From Clostridiales bacterium (lineage in GTDB: Bacteria; Bacillota; Clostridia; Christensenellales; Aristaeellaceae): a stretch of 64,000 nucleotides of DNA. Each line of letters starts with the position of its first letter. Within the stretch, counting starts at the first letter, position 1. Shown one piece after another: positions 1 through 7,155 of this stretch. A program made the position numbers and the translations under genes. Where the stretch lies: assembly GCA_024684375.1 (NCBI GenBank), contig JAIKWZ010000018.1:1-64000 (forward strand), read 5' to 3'. Under the pieces are notes generated by a model, which saw nothing but the letters and a program-made list of their open reading frames with translations, searched no databases and was not told where the DNA came from.

Positions 1-1179
1 TATGAGGTGAAGGTCTTCAACACCATCAACTTCAGCAAAAGCATGCACTATAACCCCTTCGCCTATATCCACAGCGAAAAAGACATCCTGAAACTCGTCA
101 CAACCCTGATCGCCAACACCAAGGGTGACGGCAAGTCCGGGGACGAGTTCTGGACCAAGGCAGAGACTCTTCTGTACTGTGCTTTGATCGGATATATCCA
201 CTATGAAGCGCCGGTGGAGGAGCAGAACTTCGCTACCCTGATCGAATTCATCAACGCCATGGAAGTCCGCGAGGACGATGAGGAGTTCCAGAATCCCGTG
301 GATATCATGTTCGAGAACCTGGAAAAACGGAAACCAAAACACTTCGCAGTCAGGCAGTACAAGAAATATAAACTTGCTGCTGGCAAGACCGCTAAGTCGA
401 TCCTCATTTCGTGTGGGGCAAGGCTGGCGGTCTTTGATATTCAGGAGCTCCGTGAGATCACAGCCTACGATGAGCTGGAGCTGGATACCATCGGTGACCG
501 GAAGACAGCGTTGTTCCTGATCATGTCGGATACGGATGCCACCTTCAACTTCCTGATCTCCATGATCTACACCCAGCTCTTCAATTTGCTGTGTGAGAAG
601 GCGGATGATGTGTACGGCGGCAGGCTCCCGGTCCATGTCCGGTGCCTGATCGATGAGGCAGCGAATATCGGCCAGATCCCCAACCTGGAAAAGCTGGTGG
701 CAACCATTCGAAGCCGTGAGATCTCCGCCTGCCTGGTGCTGCAGGCCAGGTCCCAGCTAAAGGCGATCTACAAGGACAATGCCGACACCATCATCGGCAA
801 CATGGACTCCCAGATCTTCCTCGGAGGGTCTGAGCCTACTACACTGAAGGAGCTGGCGGAAGCCCTGGGCAAGGAAACCATTGATACCTTCAATACCTCT
901 GACACCCGGGGCAACAGTCCGAGCTACGGTACCAACTACCAGAAGCTTGGCAAGGAACTGATGAGCCGGGATGAGCTGGCTGTCATGAATGGCAGCAAAT
1001 GTGTCCTGCAGCTCAGAGGCGTCAGGCCTTTCTTGTCGGATAAGTACGATATCACCCAGCACCCCAACTACAAGTACACGTCCGATTATGACAAGAAATA
1101 CACCTTTGACATCGGGAAGTACCTGAACCGGCGCATGAAGCTGAAAGCAGATGACGAGTACGATGTCATAGAGGCCTGA
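1..1179 (+). CDS. VirD4/TraG-type conjugation coupling ATPase, C-terminal part (5' end outside window)
   Basis: This is the C-terminal 392 residues of a type IV coupling protein, the membrane-anchored ATPase that feeds the relaxase-DNA complex to a type IV secretion channel. The frame is open to the left edge (codons TAT GAG precede the first GTG at 7), so the N-terminal membrane segments and Walker A lie upstream. Visible are the DLL/Walker B-like stretch CLIDEAANIGQIPNLEKL around residue 220 and the downstream ARSQLKAIY region, both typical of TraG/VirD4 proteins of Tn916/Tn1549-type elements in Clostridia. The Maff2 gene follows, as in such elements. Family assignment is secure. Whether the element can still transfer is doubtful, because the module ends soon after. 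Confidence 0.9.
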   Translation, partial: YEVKVFNTINFSKSMHYNPFAYIHSEKDILKLVTTLIANTKGDGKSGDEFWTKAETLLYCALIGYIHYEAPVEEQNFATLIEFINAMEVREDDEEFQNPVDIMFENLEKRKPKHFAVRQYKKYKLAAGKTAKSILISCGARLAVFDIQELREITAYDELELDTIGDRKTALFLIMSDTDATFNFLISMIYTQLFNLLCEKADDVYGGRLPVHVRCLIDEAANIGQIPNLEKLVATIRSREISACLVLQARSQLKAIYKDNADTIIGNMDSQIFLGGSEPTTLKELAEALGKETIDTFNTSDTRGNSPSYGTNYQKLGKELMSRDELAVMNGSKCVLQLRGVRPFLSDKYDITQHPNYKYTSDYDKKYTFDIGKYLNRRMKLKADDEYDVIEA

Positions 1180-1365
1180 AGGCAGCCTCCGGGCTGCCGT
1201 ACATAGCGGTTCGGATACGATGTCCGGGCCGCTTTGTTGTCTGATCAGAGGATCAAGCACCCACTGCCTGTAGAGGCGATCGAGATGAGGGGTTCGCTCA
1301 TGAACCGGAAAGCATCAGACAAAACCTATTCCACCCCGTATGGGGAACTTTTAAGGAGGCCTTGT

Positions 1366-1581
1366 ATGGCATTTTTTAACAGTGCAGTCGGTGTACTGCA
1401 GACTCTCGTCGTGGCGCTCGGTGCCGGTCTTGGTATCTGGGGTGCGATCAACCTGCTGGAGGGTTACGGCAACGATAACCCCGGCGCGAAGTCCCAGGGC
1501 ATGAAGCAGCTGATGGCCGGCGGCGGTGTCGCGCTCATCGGTATCACCCTGGTACCTCTTCTTTCCGGCCTGTTCGGCTGA
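1366..1581 (+). CDS. Maff2 family small membrane protein
   Basis: This 71-residue hydrophobic protein begins MAFFNSAVGVLQTL and has two membrane segments (about residues 8-29 and 46-69) separated by a short polar loop GYGNDNPGAKSQG. This is the Maff2 family, which sits directly after the VirD4 gene in Tn1549-like integrative conjugative elements and may be a VirB2-like small subunit of the channel; the function is inferred from position. The ATG at 1366 is preceded by AAGGAGG at 1353-1359. The genes expected next in such elements (VirB6-like, PrgI, VirB4) are absent, so the module is truncated here. Confidence 0.88.
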   Translation: MAFFNSAVGVLQTLVVALGAGLGIWGAINLLEGYGNDNPGAKSQGMKQLMAGGGVALIGITLVPLLSGLFG

Positions 1582-1595
1582 TCAAGCCGGAAAGG

Positions 1596-1617
1596 GATGC
1601 GGGATCCGTCCCGCATC
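1596..1617 (+). terminator. Hairpin after the Maff2 gene
   Basis: A 9-bp stem (1596-1604 with 1609-1617) and 4-nt loop lie 14 nt after the Maff2 stop. The tail is only TTACAT, so it is a weak intrinsic terminator or an RNA-stabilising hairpin. Confidence 0.5.
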
Positions 1618-1707
1618 TTACATAGCCGGTGACATCCTTGAGCTATAGTGTGATTTGATGGAGCCTCAAATTCGAAACGGCACATGGTGAGACCCGAAAC
1701 GTGTGGA

Positions 1708-1739
1708 GGGGTTTCAAAAGGGGTTTCAAAGGGGTTTCA
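1708..1739 (+). repeat. Three tandem copies of GGGGTTTCA(AA)
   Basis: Consecutive units start at 1708, 1720 and 1731 and share GGGGTTTCA. They lie in the non-coding gap where the conjugative module ends. The sequence may mark an old recombination end; nothing further supports that. Confidence 0.5.
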
Positions 1740-1787
1740 TTTTCAATTTTGGAAAAATGCGATTGTATCAAATACGATAAATTAGTA

Positions 1788-1895
1788 GAGCCCGAAAACG
1801 AGGTGGCGAAAAAGCTGTACGCTTCTTTCGGCTTCGTTGAGGCCAAAGCGTTACCGCGGGGCTGGGACGAGATCCCGGCGGTACTGAAGCTTTGA
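1788..1895 (+). pseudogene. Fragment of a GNAT acetyltransferase C-terminus
   Basis: Translation of this stretch reads EPENEVAKKLYASFGF followed by a Gly-Trp-Asp-Glu-Ile segment and a stop at 1895. The N-x2-A-x2-LY-x2-FGF pattern is the typical C-terminal motif B of GNAT acetyltransferases of the diamine or ribosomal-protein type. No acetyl-CoA loop or start region precedes it, and the upstream DNA is repetitive, so this is a decayed gene end rather than a functional small protein. An open frame starts at a GTG at 1701, but its first 30 codons show no family resemblance. Confidence 0.55.
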
Positions 1896-1991
1896 TGAAC
1901 ATTTCAGCCTGTTTTGGGCTATGCGAAATCGCTTTGCAACACGACATGCTTATGCCATGACACTGCGGAAAAAATCTGGAGAAATTGCTAA

Positions 1992-2411
1992 ATGGAGATG
2001 CTGTTTTATACTAAAGGAACAAGAAGTAAGACTGTTTCGAATCGCGATATTCGCTGGCTGTCAGCAGATGATTATGATACATTCTGTGAGCATCTGATAC
2101 TATGTGGACAGCATATTCTCGATGAAACCATTTGGAAAAGAACTTATGAGGATGGCACGGTTTATTGCGGGCTGTTTGTAGACGGCAAAATGGTTGCCCG
2201 CGCATGTGTTGAGAAGTATTCTTTGAACGCTTGGGAAGTTGCAGATGTTCGTACGGTGCGGCAGTTTCAAAACAAAGGATATGCGTATCAGGTGTGCTGC
2301 TTCGTTTTAAATTACATTTTGGAAAATGGAAGGACAGCAACGATACGGACAGGAGAAGACAACGTCAGAATGAAAAAAGTGATAGAAAAACTTGGCTTTT
2401 CTATTCTGTGA
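1992..2411 (+). CDS. GNAT family N-acetyltransferase
   Basis: This 139-residue protein has the GNAT core. Strand beta4 with the acetyl-CoA loop reads ADVRTVRQFQNKGYAYQ (about residues 88-104), where QNKGYA is the R/Q-x2-G-x-A loop. The C-terminal NVRMKKVIEKLGF is motif B. The N-terminal 80 residues are a partial splayed fold, so it may be slightly short. The substrate cannot be told from sequence. The ATG at 1992 has an alternative at 1998. The base composition is AT-richer than in the genes to its right, which fits acquisition with the conjugative remnant on its left. A strong terminator follows. Confidence 0.82.
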   Translation: MEMLFYTKGTRSKTVSNRDIRWLSADDYDTFCEHLILCGQHILDETIWKRTYEDGTVYCGLFVDGKMVARACVEKYSLNAWEVADVRTVRQFQNKGYAYQVCCFVLNYILENGRTATIRTGEDNVRMKKVIEKLGFSIL

Positions 2412-2437
2412 TTCCCGTATTACCGTATTATATGTAA

Positions 2438-2468
2438 AAGAAAGCGCCACGTATCGCGGCGCTTTCTT
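2438..2468. terminator. Bidirectional Rho-independent terminator
   Basis: An 11-bp perfect stem AAGAAAGCGCC/GGCGCTTTCTT (2438-2448 with 2458-2468) has a 9-nt loop. T-rich or A-rich flanks on both sides let it serve the GNAT gene on plus and the ABC-F gene on minus. Confidence 0.8.
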
Positions 2469-2586
2469 GTTTGTATCTCATTTTCACATAATTGACGGCG
2501 CGGAGCACGTGGTAATGAGTATCCTGGTTTTGTTACCCGCAGACGGTCTGAAAGCTGACAGCCAATTGCTGAAAGCTCTAAAAACA

Positions 2587-4479
2587 TTATTCTTCCTCGC
2601 TCAGCAGCGTCCACTCGTCGTATTTCCCATCCAACTCCAGTTTCAGCGCGTCATGCCGCGCCTGCACTTCCATGCCGTACTGGTGGTCCTGCCAGGTCTC
2701 GCTTTTGCCCAGCTCGGCTTCCAGAGCGGACAGGTCTTTTTCCAGCTTTTCTATCTCCGCTTCCAGCTGTTTGAGCCGCACCCGCCTTTGGCGCTCCTGT
2801 TCCTTGCTGAGCCGCTCTTTTTTCTGCTGTTTGATCATTTGCGTGCGGGTCTCGCCGGAAGCCGCAGGGGACGAAAGCAGCCGCGCCATCTCCTGCTTTT
2901 TTTCCAGGTAGCTGTCGTAGTTGCCCTCGTAGAGCCTGAGCCCTTCGGGGGTCATTTCCGCGACGCGGGTGGCAACGCGGTTTATGAACCAGCGGTCGTG
3001 GGACACGGTCAGGATCGTGCCCTCGTAATCCGTCAGCGCGTCCTCCAGCACCTGGCGGGAGTCCATGTCCAGGTGGTTGGTGGGCTCGTCCAGTATCAGC
3101 AGATTGTCGTGCCGGAGCATAAGCTTGCTCAGTTCCACGCGCCCCCGCTCGCCGCCGGACAGGGTGCCCACCTGGCGGAACACCTCTTCGCCCGTGAGGA
3201 GAAACAGTCCCAGCGCGCTTCTGACCTCCCCGGGCTCAAGCAGCGGGAAATCGTCCCATACTTCGCTGAGTATATCTTTTTCCGGGTGCAGGTCGGCCTG
3301 CTTCTGGTCGTAATAGCCCGCGTCCACATTGGCGCCGAAGATCACGCTGCCCCCGTCACGGGCTTCACGCCCCATGATGATGTTGAGCAGGGTGGTCTTG
3401 CCTATACCGTTGGCGCCGATTATGGCGACACGGTCGCCGCTTTTCAGGTGAAGGTCAATGTTCTCGAACAGGGGACGCCCGTCAAAACTCTTTTTGAGCC
3501 CCTTGACCATCAGCACGTCGTCGCCGGTGCGCCTTCTGCAGGAAAACGAGAAGCGCACGTGCCTGTCGCTTACGGGCTTCTCCAGCCGCTCGATCTTTTC
3601 CAGCCGCTTTTCGCGGCTCTCTGCGGCCTTTATGCTCTTTTCCCGGTTGAAGGAGCGGTAGCGGCGGATGATCTCCTCTTCCCGTTTTATCGTCTCCTGC
3701 TGGAGCTCGTAGTCCTTTATCTGCTGCCTTAACCTGGCGTCACGCCGCTTTTCGAACTCGTCGTAACCGCAGGAATACTGGGTGACATGCCCTTGACGCA
3801 ATTCTGCCATCTGGGAGCATACAGAATTCAGGAAGTAACGGTCGTGGGATACCACTATCACCGCGCCTTTGTATTTTTTGAGCGTGTCCTCGAGCCACGC
3901 CGTGGCGGGCAGATCGAGGTGGTTGGTGGGCTCGTCCAGCAGCAGCAGGTCGGGCTGGCGAAGCAGCAGCCGCGCCAGGCACAGCCGGGTCTGCTCGCCG
4001 CCGGAAAGCAGGCGGGAAGGCATGTCCCTGCGGTCCTTAGCGAACGAGAGGCCCGCAAGCACGCCCTGTATGCGGCTTTCTTTCTCGTAGCCGCCCGCGT
4101 CCTCGTACCTCTGGGTCAGGCGGGCGTACTGTTCCGCAAGATCCTCGCCACGCGACATAAGCTGTTCCATCTCCCGCAGGCGGGTCTCCATGCGGAACAG
4201 GTCGTCGAACACGCGGGACAATTCCTGCGTTACAGTATAGTCGCTTTTGATGTCGGCATGCTGGCTCAGGTAACCTACCTTCGCGCCCTTGATGAGGGAG
4301 ATCGTGCCCGAGTCAGGCATGTCTTCGCCCGCGATCAGCCTGAGCAGGGTACTTTTGCCCGAGCCGTTCACGCCTACGAGCCCGAGCTTGCCGCCTTCCG
4401 GGAGAGTAAGGTCTATATCCTTGAGCACTTCGTTCATCACGAAGGCTTTGTTCACGTTTTGCAGGGTGAGCAGGGTCAT
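2587..4479 (-). CDS. ABC-F family ATPase (ribosome-associated, no membrane domain)
   Basis: A soluble protein of 630 residues carries two ABC cassettes in tandem. Cassette 1 has Walker A GVNGSGKST, signature LSGGEQTRL and Walker B LLLLDEPTNHLD. Cassette 2 has GANGIGKTT, LSGGERGRV and LLILDEPTNHLD. A charged linker (about residues 230-310) joins them, and a C-terminal coiled coil lies at about 545-630. No transmembrane segment is present. ABC-F proteins bind the ribosomal E site and relieve stalling; some give resistance to ribosome-targeting antibiotics. The layout with a C-terminal coiled coil is like Uup/YdiF housekeeping members, so resistance is not implied. Its promoter is divergent from the U32 gene. 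Confidence 0.93.
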   Translation of the reverse strand: MTLLTLQNVNKAFVMNEVLKDIDLTLPEGGKLGLVGVNGSGKSTLLRLIAGEDMPDSGTISLIKGAKVGYLSQHADIKSDYTVTQELSRVFDDLFRMETRLREMEQLMSRGEDLAEQYARLTQRYEDAGGYEKESRIQGVLAGLSFAKDRRDMPSRLLSGGEQTRLCLARLLLRQPDLLLLDEPTNHLDLPATAWLEDTLKKYKGAVIVVSHDRYFLNSVCSQMAELRQGHVTQYSCGYDEFEKRRDARLRQQIKDYELQQETIKREEEIIRRYRSFNREKSIKAAESREKRLEKIERLEKPVSDRHVRFSFSCRRRTGDDVLMVKGLKKSFDGRPLFENIDLHLKSGDRVAIIGANGIGKTTLLNIIMGREARDGGSVIFGANVDAGYYDQKQADLHPEKDILSEVWDDFPLLEPGEVRSALGLFLLTGEEVFRQVGTLSGGERGRVELSKLMLRHDNLLILDEPTNHLDMDSRQVLEDALTDYEGTILTVSHDRWFINRVATRVAEMTPEGLRLYEGNYDSYLEKKQEMARLLSSPAASGETRTQMIKQQKKERLSKEQERQRRVRLKQLEAEIEKLEKDLSALEAELGKSETWQDHQYGMEVQARHDALKLELDGKYDEWTLLSEEE

Positions 4480-4518
4480 TTCGCGTCTCCAGATGAATAA
4501 TCACATACTTCCAATCTT

Positions 4519-4571
4519 ATTATAGCACAGTTTTCAGGCATTTGCAACGCTATTGACTCGACTGGTATAAT
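4519..4571. promoter_or_regulatory. Divergent sigma-A promoters sharing one palindromic -35 box
   Basis: TTGCAA at 4542-4547 is its own reverse complement. On plus it is followed after 18 nt by TATAAT at 4566-4571, with an extended TG at 4563-4564, and drives the U32 gene. On minus it is followed after 17 nt by TATAAT (4524 down to 4519) and drives the ABC-F gene. Only one polymerase could use the hexamer at a time, so the two operons should compete. Confidence 0.72.
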
Positions 4572-4602
4572 AGCAGGGTGGAACTTGTGCGGAGGTGGAT
4601 TT

Positions 4603-5802
4603 GTGTCAGACAAACGCTTTGACGCGGAGCTGCTGGCTCCGGCAGGCAGCTGGGAGAGCCTGGTGTCCGCTCTGCGCTTCGGCGCGGACGCGGCGTATCT
4701 GGGCGGCCCGTTTTTGCAGCTGAGGGCGGGCAGCGCGGGTTTCGGCATGGAACAGATCGTCCGGGCGGCGGAATATGCCCACGCGAGGCAGAAGAAGATA
4801 TACGTAGCCTCAAACGCCTTTGTGTTTCCGGAGGAGACGGGAAAGATAGCCGACTACGCCCGCGCGCTTGATGACGCGGGGGTCGACGCCATGATAGTCA
4901 GCGACCTGGGCGGCATAAGGGCGATAAAGCGTGCGTGTCCCGATATGGAAGTGCATGTGTCTACCCAAGCCAACTGCACCAACCACGAATCCGCGAACAT
5001 ATACTGGGAATTGGGCGCCAAAAGGGTGGTGCTGGCGCGTGAGCTGTCCATAGAGCAGATCGCGGCTATCCGGGAGAAGATACCTTCCGGCATGGAGCTG
5101 GAGGCGTTCGTGCACGGCGCCATGTGCATGGCCTACTCCGGCAGGTGCATGATAAGCGCCTACCTCACGGGACGCAGCGCAAACCGGGGCGGCTGCGCGC
5201 AAAGCTGCCGCTGGAAATTCGCTCTGACGGAGGAAAAGCGCCCGGGCGAGTACTTCCCCATAGAGGAGGATCCGGACGGGGACACGATACTTTCCAGCTA
5301 CGATCTGAACGCCCTGCCCATCCTGGACAGGATAATCGAAGCGGGGGTATCGTCCCTCAAGATAGAAGGGCGCATGAAAACGCCCTATTATGTGGCGGGG
5401 GCGGTCAACGCCTACCGCATGTACATGGACGGCGGGGACAGGGATGTATCGCTTGACGAACTGGAGGCGATCTCCCACCGTCCCTACTCCACGGGGTTTT
5501 ACGAGGGAGAGATAAAGAAAACGCCCAACGCGCCCGCCTCTTACCTGAGAAACAGGGAGTATCTGGGCGAGGTGCTGGAGCGGGAAGGCGACAGGATACG
5601 CGTACGCCTGAAAAACAAGATCGTGGAGGGGCGGCTTCTGGAGGCGCTCACTCCCGGCAGGATAATAGGGTTCACGGCGGGGGATATGCTTTCCGAAGAG
5701 GGTGAGGCGCTTTCTGAGGCGCGGGTGCCGGACAGCGTGTTCACTCTGCCCGCGCCGGAGGGTATCGGCGCGGGAGATTACCTGAGAGGGACGCTGGAAT
5801 GA
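4603..5802 (+). CDS. U32 family peptidase / tRNA hydroxylation-type protein
   Basis: This 399-residue protein starts at GTG 4603, which has GGAGG 7 nt upstream; an upstream TTG at 4585 is in frame but lacks a ribosome site. It opens with ELLAPAGSWESL, as U32 proteins do, and carries the U32 signature EAFVHGAMCMAYSGRCMIS at about residues 167-185. Nearby Cys residues include GGCAQSC. In this family such cysteines bind an Fe-S cluster, and characterised members (TrhP/YegQ, RlhA, UbiU/V) are prephenate-dependent RNA or quinone hydroxylases rather than proteases. The length and single domain fit the TrhP-like tRNA group. It is first in an operon whose next two starts overlap preceding stops. Confidence 0.88.
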   Translation: MSDKRFDAELLAPAGSWESLVSALRFGADAAYLGGPFLQLRAGSAGFGMEQIVRAAEYAHARQKKIYVASNAFVFPEETGKIADYARALDDAGVDAMIVSDLGGIRAIKRACPDMEVHVSTQANCTNHESANIYWELGAKRVVLARELSIEQIAAIREKIPSGMELEAFVHGAMCMAYSGRCMISAYLTGRSANRGGCAQSCRWKFALTEEKRPGEYFPIEEDPDGDTILSSYDLNALPILDRIIEAGVSSLKIEGRMKTPYYVAGAVNAYRMYMDGGDRDVSLDELEAISHRPYSTGFYEGEIKKTPNAPASYLRNREYLGEVLEREGDRIRVRLKNKIVEGRLLEALTPGRIIGFTAGDMLSEEGEALSEARVPDSVFTLPAPEGIGAGDYLRGTLE

Positions 5803-6275
5803 TACGCGCGGCAGAAGAAAAGGATATTCCTGCAGTATTAAGGCTGCTTGAACAGGTGGCGGCAGTGCATCACGATATCCGCCCCGACCTGTTCCGGAAG
5901 GGCGCGACCAAGTATACGCATGAGGAGCTGGAAAAGATCTTTACCGACCCGGACACCCCCGTGTTCGTGTGCGAGGAGGCGGGAAAGGTACTGGGCTACT
6001 GCTTCTGCGTGATCAGGCGGCACGTAAATGAGGGAGCACTCAACAACTACACGGAGCTTTACATAGACGACCTTTGCGTGGATGAAGCCTGCCGGGGACA
6101 GGGCACGGGCAGGAAACTGTACGAGCACGTCAAAAGCTTCGCCAAAGCGCGAAAGACAGACTATATCACGCTGAATGTGTGGGAAGGGAACATGCCCGCG
6201 CTGGAATTCTATAAACATATGGGGCTGAGGCCCCTCAAATACGTGATGGAACAGTCTCTCAAGGAGGACACATGA
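5799..6275 (+). CDS. GNAT family N-acetyltransferase
   Basis: This 158-residue single-domain acetyltransferase has its acetyl-CoA loop in DDLCVDEACRGQGTGRKLY (about residues 91-109; RGQGTG is motif A). Its motif B is NVWEGNMPALEFYKHMGL near residue 135. The N-terminal IRAAEEKDIPAVLRLLEQV is the usual first strand and helix. Its ATG overlaps the U32 stop as ATGA, which implies translational coupling. The substrate is unknown. The arrangement U32-GNAT suggests an RNA- or ribosome-linked role, but this is only context. Confidence 0.88.
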   Translation: MIRAAEEKDIPAVLRLLEQVAAVHHDIRPDLFRKGATKYTHEELEKIFTDPDTPVFVCEEAGKVLGYCFCVIRRHVNEGALNNYTELYIDDLCVDEACRGQGTGRKLYEHVKSFAKARKTDYITLNVWEGNMPALEFYKHMGLRPLKYVMEQSLKEDT

Positions 6276-7102
6276 AGCAATTTATCTGTTTGGTGCTGGC
6301 GCTGGCGCTGCTGGGCGCGTCCCTGCTGACCCTGTATCCCCAGCTGCTGGGCGGGGAGAGCACCCTGAATTTTGTGGGAAACTACATCCCTGACGATTAC
6401 GCGCCCTGGAAAATGGGCGTGCAGGGTCTGGAGAGCTTCCCCATGTACGGCACGTATTACGAGAATGGGGGCTTTTACGGCATAAAGGATGTGATGGAGG
6501 ACGCTTCCGCGTTCATAAAAAGCAGCGAGGCGGACAAACCCGACATTTGGGGTTACCTGGGCAAGATACCTAACAATACGGGCTTTCTGCAAGCCCTGTA
6601 CGCTTTAGCCATACTGATACTGGTGTCCATTCCCGTGTACATGGTGCTGAGGCTGCTGTGCTATAACACCATATACAAGTGGATAGGGGAGAGGAACTTT
6701 CTGATAAGGCTGCCTCTGCGGGGCATCGCCACCGTGAGCATGGGCATAACCAGCGTGTCCTGCGCGTGGCTCATAACCAACCAGGTGCTGTTCAAGTCCC
6801 TGCTGGACAAGCTGATCGCCTGGATAAAGGGGATCACCGAATCCATGCCTCTGGCGCTGAACAGCGCCAACATCACCGCCATAATCCTGATCACATGCGT
6901 GGTGCTGGGGCTGCTGAAAGTGACGGTGTTCCGTGGTTCCTTTGGACTGAGCGTGCTGCTCGCGCTGGTGCGGGTGCTTATATTCACCGTGTTCTTCGCC
7001 TTTGTGAGCGTGTTCTGGGGCGAGTTCAGCCTGCGCATAGTGCTTTTCGGTCTGGGCTTCATGCTGGCCTGCGGACTGGTGGAGAGCATACTGGATAAAT
7101 AA
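6272..7102 (+). CDS. Multi-pass membrane protein, unrecognised
   Basis: I do not recognise a family. The protein has 276 residues. An N-terminal hydrophobic segment or signal (1-22) is followed by about 80 extracytoplasmic residues rich in Gly and Tyr. About five further membrane helices lie between residue 110 and the end, with a positively charged loop KWIGERNFLIRLPLRG after the first of them. The ATG overlaps the preceding stop as ATGA, so it is translated with the GNAT and U32 genes. Nothing suggests a signal for transport, catalysis or cofactor binding. Confidence 0.75.
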   Translation: MKQFICLVLALALLGASLLTLYPQLLGGESTLNFVGNYIPDDYAPWKMGVQGLESFPMYGTYYENGGFYGIKDVMEDASAFIKSSEADKPDIWGYLGKIPNNTGFLQALYALAILILVSIPVYMVLRLLCYNTIYKWIGERNFLIRLPLRGIATVSMGITSVSCAWLITNQVLFKSLLDKLIAWIKGITESMPLALNSANITAIILITCVVLGLLKVTVFRGSFGLSVLLALVRVLIFTVFFAFVSVFWGEFSLRIVLFGLGFMLACGLVESILDK

Positions 7103-7105
7103 TTA

Positions 7106-7125
7106 AGGCGGCAGAGCTGCCGCCT
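7106..7125 (-). terminator. Hairpin between convergent genes
   Basis: The inverted repeat AGGCGGCAG/CTGCCGCCT (7106-7114 with 7117-7125) is followed on the minus strand by TTAATTATTTAT. It fits a terminator for the MMPL gene ending at 7156 and may also stop plus-strand transcription. Confidence 0.55.
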
Positions 7126-7155
7126 GAAAATGCCGAAGGGGTCGATTTGTCCCGG

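Noticed and set aside
2392-3732. A 446-codon plus-strand frame opposite the ABC-F gene
   Set aside because: Low-complexity Leu/Phe/Val composition and no ribosome site; shadow of the minus-strand ABC-F coding sequence.
2587-4479. ABC-F gene as an antibiotic-resistance determinant
   Set aside because: It has the C-terminal coiled coil of housekeeping members and a non-mobile context; the sequence gives no evidence for resistance.
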